Shown here piece by piece: positions 18,318-27,919 of a stretch of 64,000 nucleotides of DNA. The stretch covers positions 166,406 to 230,405 of the forward strand of contig NZ_JAAVUR010000010.1 in NCBI RefSeq assembly GCF_018449545.1, read 5' to 3'. The position numbers were made by a program, and so were the translations under genes. The stretch is from Granulicella sp. dw_53 (lineage in GTDB: Bacteria > Acidobacteriota > Terriglobia > Terriglobales > Acidobacteriaceae). How positions within the stretch are numbered: position 1 is the stretch's first letter; each line of letters starts with the position of its first letter. Below the pieces are notes generated by a model. That model saw nothing but the letters and a program-made list of their open reading frames with translations. It ran no database searches and was not told the DNA's origin.

Positions 18318-20116
18318 GTTCTAACACTTACGGAGCTGTATTGGTCTTGCGCGAGGATCTCGATGATACCGTCATGGGGTACCTCCCGATCGGCCGGAAA
18401 GAAGAGAGACGTAACGCCATCGACCACACCAAGATCCTCCATGGTCAGATCCGCGAAGACGCGCCCAGAAGGTTCATTTCGTGGCGTCTTCCGATAGTTA
18501 GCATAAAAGCCTTTGTTGTCGCGACTCAGATACTCCTTCATGATGTGGCTCAGAAATGCGTGTTCTATCCGTTTTGATTGAATTCTGCAACTGAACATGA
18601 GGTCTGTCAGCAGGGGTTTGCGACTGTCGACTATGCCGAAACCGACGATCCCATAGCTACCAAATTTATCTGTGCAAGTGAGGACATAGCTCTCAAGATG
18701 GGGTGACTCGAGGATCTTCCATAGGCTGTTCCGATCATAACGATTGCCCGAAAAATTCATCTGGTTAGTACGTTGTGTGAGCTCATGCACCCGCTCTAAG
18801 TTTTGTGCATTGAGGGAATCGATTGTCAATTTGATATCACATTGCTTCAGAAACGATCTGTAGTCATCCCTGAAGGCAAGGGCGAATTCGTTGCGATCCT
18901 TCTCAACTTTGTACAACTTCCTGCGGCCCCTGCTCTCTTCCGTTACGGGAGCTTGGTTATCAATAACGATGGATGTTAGCAACAAATAGTCTTTTGCGTC
19001 CATCACATGGATTTCTGGACAAGAGGAGCGAACCTGCTGTCTTTCAAAGGTTGAATCATCGATGAACAGTAAGGTCTTAACTCCAATATTTAATTGGCGG
19101 GCGATCGCATTAATTGCATCACCCTTTGGGAACCATGAGATCTGTGGGTATAGAAAGAAATGTCCTATGTTGAAATGCTTCAACGCCTGCATTGCGTGGT
19201 CGTAGTCATTCTTACTCGCTAGCGATTGCAGGATACCGTGTCGATCGAGGGCTTCCATAATATTGATGATGTTGGGCTTCAGGCGAAGCCCTGCGATTCC
19301 ATCTTCCGCGAGCACTCCATCCCAGAGTGTGTTATCCAGATCCCACACGACACATTTGATAACGTCCTGCTGTAACTCCTGTATGAACTCCATAAGGCCA
19401 AAGTACAACGTCATTTCTTCATCGATGTCGTTGGGAAGTATTTCTATATTGAAGGGAAAGCTAAGATTGACAACGCTCGCGATGTCGACAAACGGTATTT
19501 TAATGAGATTAGAACCCGGTACGAGGCTAACCAGTTTCTGAAAAGGAATATTGTCATTCTTGCCAGCTGATCGAACAGTAAGGGATAGAGCCACAGTTGT
19601 CTCAGCTGGGTTGTAGCACTCCAGTACAAGCGAGGTTGGCACTTCGGAGGTGCGAGATGTTCGTCTCGACAGCCGTTTCTTTATGCCGTAACGTTTCCCA
19701 ACGATCAAATTTTTAATTGACTTCGGCAGCGGCAACTGGTGCAGGACGGTGCCGAAACGGTAATCACGTCTCTCGATGGACTCTGCACTTTGAAGTGTGC
19801 GGAGTGAGAGGTTACCGGGTGCCCAGAGCTTTCCCCATTGCTTAAAGCGTATTTTGAGAAAATACCCGTTTACCGATTCAGGGCATTCTACTCGAACCAT
19901 ACCGTCAACAAACCTACGACATCTTCCGTCCTCACGCGGACTATATAAATCGCAGCTGGAGTAACATGTTGGCCAGGCACACTCTGTGCAGTGCTCACTC
20001 CAAGACAATACGGTCCGAGCAAGCACTCTACCTTTGAGACCACCAAATCCAGTAACCACTTCTGGAGGGGCCAACCGCAACGGAACAATCTTGAAGTTTG
20101 CTTCAGTCTCATACAT
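18314..20116 (-). CDS. FkbH-like HAD-IIIC protein with Cys-rich N-terminus and GNAT-like C-terminus
   Basis: The 600-residue protein has three parts. Residues 1-75 hold a cysteine cluster (Cys 43, 46, 51, 55, 66). About residues 150-240 look like a beta-sandwich. From about 255 runs the FkbH module, with the HAD motif VVWDLDNTLWDGVL, LLFIDDSTFERQQV, and a GNAT-like C-terminus (LTQRTNQMNFSGNRYD). FkbH proteins attach a glyceryl or other short acyl unit from a phosphorylated precursor to a carrier. In a polysaccharide locus this suggests an acyl decoration, which is inference. A GTG at 20164 gives a longer frame, but the ATG at 20116 has AGGGAT upstream. It is coupled to the deacetylase downstream. 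Confidence 0.78.
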   Translation of the reverse strand: MYETEANFKIVPLRLAPPEVVTGFGGLKGRVLARTVLSWSEHCTECAWPTCYSSCDLYSPREDGRCRRFVDGMVRVECPESVNGYFLKIRFKQWGKLWAPGNLSLRTLQSAESIERRDYRFGTVLHQLPLPKSIKNLIVGKRYGIKKRLSRRTSRTSEVPTSLVLECYNPAETTVALSLTVRSAGKNDNIPFQKLVSLVPGSNLIKIPFVDIASVVNLSFPFNIEILPNDIDEEMTLYFGLMEFIQELQQDVIKCVVWDLDNTLWDGVLAEDGIAGLRLKPNIINIMEALDRHGILQSLASKNDYDHAMQALKHFNIGHFFLYPQISWFPKGDAINAIARQLNIGVKTLLFIDDSTFERQQVRSSCPEIHVMDAKDYLLLTSIVIDNQAPVTEESRGRRKLYKVEKDRNEFALAFRDDYRSFLKQCDIKLTIDSLNAQNLERVHELTQRTNQMNFSGNRYDRNSLWKILESPHLESYVLTCTDKFGSYGIVGFGIVDSRKPLLTDLMFSCRIQSKRIEHAFLSHIMKEYLSRDNKGFYANYRKTPRNEPSGRVFADLTMEDLGVVDGVTSLFFPADREVPHDGIIEILAQDQYSSVSVRT

Positions 20117-20204
20117 GGGCAGATCCCTTAACCGGGAATTCTGAATGCACAAAGAGAAGTGCACCAGTAGTTGCTGCGATTATTTTTAAATTATGTCGGA
20201 AGCC

Positions 20205-21608
20205 TCAATGAACTGCGCCACGTAAGTTTGCCGAAGACGACGGGCCTACTTCTAATGCTTGGTAGGCTCCTATAGTCCATTTTCCGTCGGCTCCTCGTAC
20301 ATGTCCGTCCGGATCCATATTGTAAGGAGTTGGGAGGGCTTTGCCTCCAGCAAACATAGCGGCACCGGTTGATGTGAGGTGGAAGTCTGCTGCCATTGGG
20401 TTCGCAGGAGATTCGTTGAGAAACATTGGACTCGCACCCAAGGATTCGACGCTATAGGAAAGAGATCCTACTCCGCTATCCTTATTGCCCCTGAGGCTAT
20501 AGGCATTATGGTTTGCATTGGGAGGCGCGTCTTCTGCAGCAGGTATGACATTTTCAAAGATATTATTGGCGACCTCGCTTCCGGCTGCCATACCCGAGAA
20601 GCCAAGCCAACCAGGTTGATAAGCCCCATAGCTACCATCATTCTCAAAGGTGTTGTTATAGACGAAGACTGGTCCAAAGCTTGCCCCTACACCGGCCTTG
20701 AAGCAGATCAACCAGCCTCCAGAGTGGTAGACGACGTTCCCGTAGAAGGCAAAATTCACTGCACCGAGACCATATTCAAAAAAGAGACCGTCGTTGGGAG
20801 ACTGAAAGATTTTGTTATAGCGCCAAGTAACATTCTGGTAAGGGGGATTAGAGTACAGAATGTCTTCATGCTGCTGACCATCATTGTGCGTGTCATAGAT
20901 GAGGGAGTATTGGACGACACTGTTATCCCAACCACAACCCCGGAACGCCTCTCCTATACGATGAATGCTCATGTGATCGAAGAGCATGTTGGTTCGGTTG
21001 ACTCCATGGCAGAACGGCATAATATTTACACCATTAACGCCGCCATTGGTGCAGGTGGCGTTCGTTACACAAGCAGGACCGTAAACTTCAATGTACTTGA
21101 AGCTTATATGATCAATAGGCTGGCTCACTCCGCTTCGAGTTCCTTCACCACCACTAATACCATCTCCACTTGTTCCTGGAATCAAAATCTGAATACCGTT
21201 AGCCACTCGACCATCTATCGCGATGTAAGCCGACGGTCCAGGGATATCAATCTTGGGAATAATTACCGTACCATCGTAAGAGGTATTCCATCCTTCTGCG
21301 GCTGCCGGAACTTCATCAGTGGCCAACACACGATTGATAGTAAGCGGATTTTCTGCTGTGCAGAGGGCGTTTCCCTGGAGCGAGGAGAAATAAATTCCAC
21401 CCGCGATCCAAACCGTGTCTCCACAGCTTAGTCTGGAGAAATTGATCATACTCATCTCATTCCAAGCATTTGTCCAATCACTTCCTTTGTTGGAACCTGT
21501 GGCATCTTTGCGAACGTAGTAGTTCGCGGCGAAGCTATCAGCCGTGGGGAACACAAAACAAAGAATCGATGTCGCGAGTAAGAACGAACGAATCCGAAGA
21601 ATTTGCAA
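20205..21608 (-). CDS. secreted right-handed beta-helix protein
   Basis: The 467-residue product has a signal peptide (LRIRSFLLATSILCFVFPTADSFA) and then repeated short beta strands with Asn/Gly turns (VVQYSLIYDT, VTWRYNKIF, FAFYGNVVYHSGG, VFVYNNTFEND, EVANNIFENV), the pattern of parallel beta-helix proteins such as polysaccharide lyases, epimerases and tailspike-like hydrolases. The TTG at 21608 is preferred over the frame start at 21653 because GAGG lies 8 bases before it and it gives a normal signal peptide. Its place in the locus suggests binding or modifying the exported polymer. No catalytic residue set could be assigned, so it is not called a lyase. Confidence 0.7.
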   Translation of the reverse strand: MQILRIRSFLLATSILCFVFPTADSFAANYYVRKDATGSNKGSDWTNAWNEMSMINFSRLSCGDTVWIAGGIYFSSLQGNALCTAENPLTINRVLATDEVPAAAEGWNTSYDGTVIIPKIDIPGPSAYIAIDGRVANGIQILIPGTSGDGISGGEGTRSGVSQPIDHISFKYIEVYGPACVTNATCTNGGVNGVNIMPFCHGVNRTNMLFDHMSIHRIGEAFRGCGWDNSVVQYSLIYDTHNDGQQHEDILYSNPPYQNVTWRYNKIFQSPNDGLFFEYGLGAVNFAFYGNVVYHSGGWLICFKAGVGASFGPVFVYNNTFENDGSYGAYQPGWLGFSGMAAGSEVANNIFENVIPAAEDAPPNANHNAYSLRGNKDSGVGSLSYSVESLGASPMFLNESPANPMAADFHLTSTGAAMFAGGKALPTPYNMDPDGHVRGADGKWTIGAYQALEVGPSSSANLRGAVH

Positions 21609-21684
21609 TGTGGCAACCTCGCATATCAAAGCAACCTGCGTGGTGTTTATCATGAGATCCAGGCCTTGTTTGGAACTGGTGATA

Positions 21685-23661
21685 CTAGCTGACCGGCCGA
21701 ATCAGCGGAACTTTTCTGAGCTTGTGAATGTACACCCCTGAGATCAGAGCACCCAGAAATAACATTAGAGCTACAATCCTACGGTTCCACCTGCTGCCGC
21801 CATCGGCGTAGGAGCGAATAAGTCTGCGGCCAAAGCTGGTATTTGACACCACATTGTCACGAAAATCCGAGAGAAGACGAATCGCAGTAACTCTCGGTGG
21901 AGCCCCAAGATTAGAAAGGCTCCATGGAGCTACATTGCTAAGATACTTGACTTCAATTAACTTACTCTCTCTCTTTGCGATCGGGAGTCTTAGGCGTAAC
22001 TTTGTTCCATCTCTCTCAAACGGATATTTTTGTCCGTCGACGAAGACAGTCGGAAGTGGATAGAAATCTTCCTCTTTTTCAACGAAGAAAATGGCGTCCC
22101 GTTCATGTTTGTTAGACAGATGGATAGATGAGGAGGAAATACGGACGTCAACGTTTCCGTCATCGCGCAGCCTTTCTAGATAGAGGTGCTGCACAATATC
22201 GCCGAGGCTTCGCCATTGCGTATCTGGCTGCAACTGATTCACCATTTCGGCGACTGGGTCGAACGCATTGATCCCAGAGGCGAAAAAACTCTCGTGAGCG
22301 TAGAAGAGCATTGGGTTTCCGAGAAACGCATCAATCGCCAACTGGGTTCTCTGTACATCTGATTCAGCGGAATAGCGTCTCAGGCTTGGGAAATTAGCGA
22401 AGTGCAAGCTAGAGGCACGCAGTGCAAAGTCGGTATCGGGTGGAGTTGTAGCGTCCGATGGAACGTTCAGAGAGTTGACTGTAGCAAGGTAATTAGCGCG
22501 CTTAAGAGCCGCCAAGGTCTCTTCAGGGGAGATGGAATGCGGAAAGACCATCACTGGGTCATACGAGACCTTTGTGAGTTGCTTAAACCTATCCATTCTA
22601 GCGAGGGCTTGTTGGATGTCCTTTTCCTGTGTGTCCAGAGGATGCTTGTCGAAAGACCCGAACTCCTGGTGAACATGATTATTGCCGTGGACGCAGATCG
22701 AGAGTCGGTCAGTGTGCTCGCGAAAGAGTGATGCCATTTCGGGCTGACTTCGATCATAGTTCCACGGGATAAATGCTATGGTCGCGTGGAAGTTATGAAT
22801 CTGCGCCTCCCGCAAGAGATCCTCAAAATTAACGTGTCCGTAAGGCTCCCTTAGCCAGAGGTCATCGATGGTGAAATTGGCATAATCGCCAGGGCTGTGC
22901 CATGCCCGCTCATCAGCAGCGTACTTGATAAACATCATCAGCGAAGCAATAGGAGCGAAGATTGCCTGCTGCCGATAGGGATTAGGAGTTGCAGGAATGT
23001 AAGCTTGAACCTCCGCCGAAAAGAATACCTCGTTGTCATCATGCAAGGTGCGCACGAACACGGGCAAAGAAGATCCAACAGACCGCGCTTCGATCAGGCT
23101 CGAAGTTCTTTCGACAATTAAGGAGTTAACCTGTCTTTGGTTCAGTGGTAATTTGCTACTACCTAGTTGTTGTGTCACATCGTTGCGGGGAGCGATTTCG
23201 TACCAGCTACCACTCTGCGTAGGCGAGCTTCGCGCTCCCGAGATTTTTCGTGATGACCAGAGGTAAAGAAGAGAGGAACTGGTATGCGCGTTGATACCGG
23301 CTATGAGGATTGGCGTCTTCTGTCGTCTCCTGTGCGTGAGCTTGAAGACTTCGTCTCTGTTTAATGTGCTCAGTGCTTCTGCACTGATGATGACCGCAAT
23401 CGTTTTGGCATCGGCAATTGTCCGAAGGGCCGCGGAGATATCTGCGTGGCTCTCAAGGAACCTGCAGTCAACATCAAGTCCATAGAAATGGGACACAGTT
23501 TCGATTTGCTGGCGCGTATCGAGTTGACCATTCGACCTATCCAGGTACAGAACATTTATGGCGAATGCCTTATGCCCTGCGGCAGAGATTAGAAGAACGC
23601 AACCTAATATCCAACTCACAGACCTCTGTACTTTTTTTGTCTTCAGATCGTTCATAGTCAT
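21685..23661 (-). CDS. membrane-anchored periplasmic NodB-like (DUF2334-type) protein
   Basis: The 658-residue protein has an N-terminal signal or anchor (SWILGCVLLISAAGHKAFA), a long extracytoplasmic region and a C-terminal membrane helix (RIVALMLFLGALISGVYI) ending in a basic tail. The middle carries polysaccharide-deacetylase-like features: NFTIDDLWLREPYGHVNF (Asp-Asp pair), an HATIAFIPWN strand, and CVHGNNHVHQEF with a metal-type histidine group. The start at 23661 forms an ATGA overlap with the upstream gene; the longer frame to 23793 is ignored. Predicted to act on polymer in the periplasm. The exact reaction is unproven; the motifs are not the textbook CE4 set. Confidence 0.62.
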   Translation of the reverse strand: MTMNDLKTKKVQRSVSWILGCVLLISAAGHKAFAINVLYLDRSNGQLDTRQQIETVSHFYGLDVDCRFLESHADISAALRTIADAKTIAVIISAEALSTLNRDEVFKLTHRRRQKTPILIAGINAHTSSSLLYLWSSRKISGARSSPTQSGSWYEIAPRNDVTQQLGSSKLPLNQRQVNSLIVERTSSLIEARSVGSSLPVFVRTLHDDNEVFFSAEVQAYIPATPNPYRQQAIFAPIASLMMFIKYAADERAWHSPGDYANFTIDDLWLREPYGHVNFEDLLREAQIHNFHATIAFIPWNYDRSQPEMASLFREHTDRLSICVHGNNHVHQEFGSFDKHPLDTQEKDIQQALARMDRFKQLTKVSYDPVMVFPHSISPEETLAALKRANYLATVNSLNVPSDATTPPDTDFALRASSLHFANFPSLRRYSAESDVQRTQLAIDAFLGNPMLFYAHESFFASGINAFDPVAEMVNQLQPDTQWRSLGDIVQHLYLERLRDDGNVDVRISSSSIHLSNKHERDAIFFVEKEEDFYPLPTVFVDGQKYPFERDGTKLRLRLPIAKRESKLIEVKYLSNVAPWSLSNLGAPPRVTAIRLLSDFRDNVVSNTSFGRRLIRSYADGGSRWNRRIVALMLFLGALISGVYIHKLRKVPLIRPVS

Positions 23662-24992
23662 TGGAAGGTATAGCGCACTTCGCCGTTCTGGACGTCCGCA
23701 TAAGCTACACGCGCACGCTCTGCACCGTCGCCTTCGATTCGCCAGCAGTTCTCGTGGGCCACCAAGGTCATCTCGCTTCTTTGTCTCCACCAACTATCCA
23801 CCTCACCAGGAAGGCAGATCCAAAGCTCAGCACCTGATCTTAGCTCCACTAGTTTATCGAGCAGCTTCTTGTAGGCTTCGAGGGCCTCGGGACAATCTAG
23901 ATAGTCTGGATGAATAATGAAACTGATCAAACCGTGCTGCTTTAATATTTTTTCGATCTGTTCTGTCCATAGCTCTATGGAGTAAGTCCCAATAATGTTG
24001 AATAGCGAATAATCTTGGGTTGTCGTAACAGGAATTTCGAGAAGTTTTCCCACAAAATACGGCATCACTGTACAACAACCTCCGGATTGAGGATCCAGAT
24101 GCCCTACATTCGGCACCGACATATCGTACGCAAGACGGAATCCATCGAACCATTCCTGATTACGGTATAAGGCGCCGGCACGAAATCCTTTACTGCCGAA
24201 CTCGACCGCAAAATCGCTAATTCGTGACGCTGCCTTTTGGAATTGCTGATGAGTATCAAAGAGATGTCCGTCATGTTTAAGATCGTGGACATTAACCTCG
24301 AAGCCTCTATCCTTCATCATGGACAGGGTTGCCGTATCTACTACATACCTTGCGGCGGGAATGAGTTGGAAGGAGCTTCTGATCCCATAGGCCTCGGCGA
24401 TGTCCATAAGCTTTCCCGTGAACCGCAACCCCGCGGCGGTTTCGACGTCGTGAGTCATGATCGCGCAGCTCGATTTTCCTTCTGGCCAAAACCATATAAA
24501 TGGAATCCGACTATCGGGAGAAGACTGCGCTGCGAGCGCCATCAGTCTCTCGAACATCTGATCGACACTTCGGTCTACCGGCCACTGGGGAAACGTTTTT
24601 TCGCCTCCGCGTTCTAACCATACTCTCTGTAGGTGGCGACGGAAGGCGACCGGTAGGACCGGCCTGAGCGCATAGTAGAGTTTGCGGATAAGCTTCTTCC
24701 ATGCCACTTCGTCGCCCTTCACAACGTAGCGCTCATATCTTAGGTTGTCGGCTACCTCCGTCGGGTCGAATGGAAGTATCCACACAGCTCCAATTCTTTG
24801 CACTTCCCCGAACGCATCAGGGAGAGAATCGGTAGCTTTCTGACCGGTGCTGAGAGCAGATCGGCCATAGCAGATCAGATCCGGACCGAATTTGAAATAA
24901 CCAGGCTGCGACTGAATTAAGTCATCGTTTGCCATCTCAAAGGAGGCAAAGCAGCTGGGGCATCGGTAATAATCTAGGAACGCTTGATTCAT
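23658..24992 (-). CDS. NodB-like polysaccharide deacetylase-family protein with zinc-ribbon-like N-terminus
   Basis: The 444-residue protein starts with a CxxC pair (YYRCPSC) and a later Cys (DLICYG), like a small zinc ribbon of the Trm112 type. The core contains CAIMTHDVETAAGLRF, then SSFQLIPA, EVNVHDLKHDGHLF (His-Asp-His group) and a C-terminal ISFIIHPDYLD, matching the topology of NodB-like domains in polysaccharide loci. No signal peptide is evident, so it is probably cytoplasmic. It is coupled to the membrane-bound NodB-like gene downstream by ATGA and follows the FemAB-like gene by 28 bases. Deacetylation of a lipid-linked intermediate is inferred. Confidence 0.62.
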   Translation of the reverse strand: MNQAFLDYYRCPSCFASFEMANDDLIQSQPGYFKFGPDLICYGRSALSTGQKATDSLPDAFGEVQRIGAVWILPFDPTEVADNLRYERYVVKGDEVAWKKLIRKLYYALRPVLPVAFRRHLQRVWLERGGEKTFPQWPVDRSVDQMFERLMALAAQSSPDSRIPFIWFWPEGKSSCAIMTHDVETAAGLRFTGKLMDIAEAYGIRSSFQLIPAARYVVDTATLSMMKDRGFEVNVHDLKHDGHLFDTHQQFQKAASRISDFAVEFGSKGFRAGALYRNQEWFDGFRLAYDMSVPNVGHLDPQSGGCCTVMPYFVGKLLEIPVTTTQDYSLFNIIGTYSIELWTEQIEKILKQHGLISFIIHPDYLDCPEALEAYKKLLDKLVELRSGAELWICLPGEVDSWWRQRSEMTLVAHENCWRIEGDGAERARVAYADVQNGEVRYTFQ

Positions 24993-25020
24993 GAAATCGA
25001 GAGAAGATAAATTGGCGGCA

Positions 25021-26127
25021 CTATCCTAAATGGCGGTAAAGCAGCCTACCAACTCCCGCAAATAATGGGTCGGGGAGTTGGGTCATCGCCTGCCTCGCCC
25101 AGTCACGTTTTTCGGGCTTCCGTAAGGCTAACTTCTGCTCGGGAACAGGATTGCGAAAATATACGAGTTCGGACGATGCAGCCCCTAGATTCTCTTTGAA
25201 TTTGATGAGTCCAGGATCATCGAAGTCAGAACGTCCGAGGTCGAGATCCTCCATGGCCGTCTCTTTAGCTTGTTGAATTACCTTCCAGAACAGAAGGGGG
25301 GTGCCACCGAGGTTACTAAAATGGGCGTTGGAACAACCATATTTGTAAGTTAAGACTTTCTTGTGCGTGAACGTCATGATGCTCGCAACCGGCACGGTGT
25401 CTTTTGACAAAAGATGAATGGTTACGCTATCCCCCAAACTGCGGACAATATTCTGGAACCATGAAGCGGGCTGCGGTGGCAGCTTGTGGCGACGACGAGT
25501 GAGAAGAAGAAGTTCACGAAACCGCAATAATAGACTGCTAGACCGACCTGATTCGTATATCAGTTCTTCGCGTTCTGCACGCTTGATCTTCCTACGTATG
25601 CAACTGCTATGAAAGCCGCTGTAAAGGGTATCTAAGTCTGGCCTGAGATCTATCTTCTGCAAACTGAATCGCCGACTGATGTCGAGGGCTCCGCGTTTGA
25701 GATCGATACCGTAACACGTCGACGGCCTGAGCTCTACATATTTGAGCCTGCGCATTATGCGGCGTCGTTCGAGATGGTTTAGTATTGCTGCCAAATCCAG
25801 ATCGTAAGCCAGAGGCTGGCAGTGATCAGAAAATGGAAGCGACACCAATCGGTTCCCCGTGAACCAGCTCTTTACCTCACAAAATACCACGGCATTGATT
25901 ATCTTTCCTGATCGAACAGTCGCGAATGCAACCGGCTTGTATCCATAAGAGGAGCTCAGAACAGTCAACCACGCCCTCGTGTGAAATACAGACGATGCCG
26001 GATGTTGAGCGACGAAATCTGGCCAACGATCATCGGTAAGGGGATCCAGTTCGCACACATTCATAGAGGTCGCGTCGCGGTTATGAGATGTTAGTTGGCG
26101 CGTCACAAATTCTCCTGTACGAACCAT
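25021..26127 (-). CDS. FemAB/GNAT-like acyltransferase
   Basis: The 368-residue protein shows two GNAT-like halves typical of the FemAB-related family found in exopolysaccharide loci: SSVFHTRAWLTVLSSSYGYKPVAFAT near the start, and SCIRRKIKRAERE, PVASIMTFTHKKVLTYKYGCSNAHFSNLGG and LLFWKVIQQAKETAMEDLDLGRSD in the second half. Characterised Fem proteins transfer aminoacyl groups from tRNA to peptidoglycan precursors; relatives in polysaccharide loci may attach amino acids or acyl groups to sugars. The ATG at 26127 overlaps the upstream stop (TAATG). A GTG at 26106 has a better ribosome site (AGGAG, 5-base spacing) and could be the true start. Confidence 0.72.
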   Translation of the reverse strand: MVRTGEFVTRQLTSHNRDATSMNVCELDPLTDDRWPDFVAQHPASSVFHTRAWLTVLSSSYGYKPVAFATVRSGKIINAVVFCEVKSWFTGNRLVSLPFSDHCQPLAYDLDLAAILNHLERRRIMRRLKYVELRPSTCYGIDLKRGALDISRRFSLQKIDLRPDLDTLYSGFHSSCIRRKIKRAEREELIYESGRSSSLLLRFRELLLLTRRRHKLPPQPASWFQNIVRSLGDSVTIHLLSKDTVPVASIMTFTHKKVLTYKYGCSNAHFSNLGGTPLLFWKVIQQAKETAMEDLDLGRSDFDDPGLIKFKENLGAASSELVYFRNPVPEQKLALRKPEKRDWARQAMTQLPDPLFAGVGRLLYRHLG

Positions 26128-26897
26128 TATTTCGCCGTCAAAAGGCAGATGTACTCATTGCCGAGACTGGCATTGGTATTGTTTCCACAGTGATTAAAGA
26201 TGAGCCTCGTCAACCAGTAATGAAGGCCATTGCTGATAATTTTGTCCAGCCCAGGTAGAGGAATTCTAGAATAGCGAAATTTAGATACTAGCTCGAGATG
26301 GTGCTTCTCGAACAGCGGCACCAGGTCGGTGTAGCATACCTTGTTCGTCTGGTATTTTGGCGGAGCCACGATCTCTTTAAGGAGGCCCATAAATCTACCT
26401 ACGCGTCCGACAAGGTGGCGCGAATCAGTGAACTCTATAATCAGATTCCCCCCCGGTCGCAGGTTTTGTCGGATCTTTGCTAGAAACGTATCGGGGGAAT
26501 CAACATGAGCCAGAACGCCTACTGTGATGACGAGGTCGAAAGGGGCCGAGTCGAGCAAAACGGTCATAAAATTCTCATTGTGTACTATGACATTATTCGT
26601 TAGTGTCTGGGGAATCTTTTCTTTGGCAAGAGCCACCATGCTGGCAGACAGATCCAACAAAGTCATGTGAGATTCTGGTGTCAACAACTGCAGCGAGATC
26701 GAACCGTCACCGCATCCGATGTCCAGCAGTCGCTTCCAATCTAGCCTGGCCGCAAGGCAGCGCACTGTTTCAGTGCGAAACATTACATCGACCCCTCGGG
26801 ATCTAAGATAATGCTTAGCATCTTCAAAGACATCCCTTACGTGTTCACTCCGATTGCCCGTTGTTATTTGATTAGCGTCTGATATCTGCATGCTCAC
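26127..26897 (-). CDS. class I SAM-dependent methyltransferase
   Basis: The 256-residue enzyme has motif I LLDIGCGDGSISL, the acidic loop LLDLSASM, motif IV PFDLVITVGVLAHVDSP and the post-motif LRPGGNLIIEF. This layout is that of small-molecule and sugar methyltransferases. Its place next to the FemAB-like gene, with a one-base overlap, suggests methylation of a sugar or of an acyl substituent of the polymer. Substrate unknown. Confidence 0.83.
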   Translation of the reverse strand: MSMQISDANQITTGNRSEHVRDVFEDAKHYLRSRGVDVMFRTETVRCLAARLDWKRLLDIGCGDGSISLQLLTPESHMTLLDLSASMVALAKEKIPQTLTNNVIVHNENFMTVLLDSAPFDLVITVGVLAHVDSPDTFLAKIRQNLRPGGNLIIEFTDSRHLVGRVGRFMGLLKEIVAPPKYQTNKVCYTDLVPLFEKHHLELVSKFRYSRIPLPGLDKIISNGLHYWLTRLIFNHCGNNTNASLGNEYICLLTAK

Positions 26898-27027
26898 TCT
26901 CGCTCTTCATGGATACCCATAATTACAGGCTTAAGCGCCAATATCATAATGTGCTTGTTGGACATCTAGTCACCGGTTCTTCTCCGTAATCCGTTGCCGG
27001 CAATAAATTCTTCGGGGCATACCGCCA

Positions 27028-27900
27028 TTATTTCCAGATGCTGTCTTGAAGCAGCAGGCGTCGTACTTGCTGATCTCGGATATAAAGAATCAAAGATCGA
27101 TCCTGAACTCGAGGGGTTCGCATCCCATAGCCACTTAGAAAGCCAAATATCAATCCGATTGAGCCCAATAAATACGGGGCTCTGACCAACCTGGAGATAC
27201 ACTTCAATAGCATAAAGGTTGGGTGGTAACCAGCAATATAATTTGCTCGCCCATCTTTAACGCAATTCTTCCATGCACCATCTGCGGCACCGGTGAAGCG
27301 ATAGTGCGAAACCTTAAGATCTAGAAAGCTACGCGTCGTCCACCCCAACATGTTCGCCTTCAGTTCATCTACCGTATCCCATCCTGGGGAGCGCAACAGC
27401 CCTCCTAGCGAGTCCCAGCATTTCCTCCGATAAATCTTTGTCGCCCCGCGAACATGAAACTTCGGGTTGGACTCTAATCTCAGCTCTCCCGCAACCTCAT
27501 GATAGATACCTCCCCCGCCAATTCCGAGATTCGGGTCCGCGCTGAACTCGGCGAAGCAGCGTTCGAAGTAGTCAATCGGAAAGCTGAGATCGGCATCTAG
27601 CTTGACCAAAAAATCCCATTCGGGCGAGATAATCCGAGCGTACCCGTCGTAGAAGGTATCCACCACTCCACGGCCTGCCTCGCGATGTCCGCGGTTAGGA
27701 CGGTGCACCGCTGTAATCCATGGATGGAGCTCTGCATAGCGATCAACAATGGCCCCTGTTTCATCGCTTGATCCGTCGTTGACGATGATCCACTGGATTG
27801 GCCGCACACTCTGGCTGATAACAGCAAGGATGGTTCGCTCGATGAACTCTGCTTCGTCCCGCGCCGGTGTAACGATGAGATATCTTGTCATAATATTCAT
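27028..27900 (-). CDS. family 2 glycosyltransferase
   Basis: The 290-residue GT2 protein starts RYLIVTPARDEAEFIERT, with WIIVNDGSSDETG and the metal motif LVKLDADLSF. A GATKIYRRKCWDSLGG segment and the GWDTVDELKAN acceptor-site phrase follow, as in glycosyltransferases of exopolysaccharide loci. A hydrophobic stretch (APYLLGSIGLIFGFLSGYG) near the C-terminus may associate it with the membrane. It lies 19 bases downstream of the GT4 gene. Confidence 0.83.
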   Translation of the reverse strand: MNIMTRYLIVTPARDEAEFIERTILAVISQSVRPIQWIIVNDGSSDETGAIVDRYAELHPWITAVHRPNRGHREAGRGVVDTFYDGYARIISPEWDFLVKLDADLSFPIDYFERCFAEFSADPNLGIGGGGIYHEVAGELRLESNPKFHVRGATKIYRRKCWDSLGGLLRSPGWDTVDELKANMLGWTTRSFLDLKVSHYRFTGAADGAWKNCVKDGRANYIAGYHPTFMLLKCISRLVRAPYLLGSIGLIFGFLSGYGMRTPRVQDRSLILYIRDQQVRRLLLQDSIWK

Positions 27901-27919
27901 TGGCGAGCAGCTTCATTCT

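Noticed and set aside
20379..21431. 350-codon open frame on the plus strand opposite the beta-helix gene
   Set aside because: It is antisense to a gene with a clear signal peptide and repeats, and its product has no recognisable domain.
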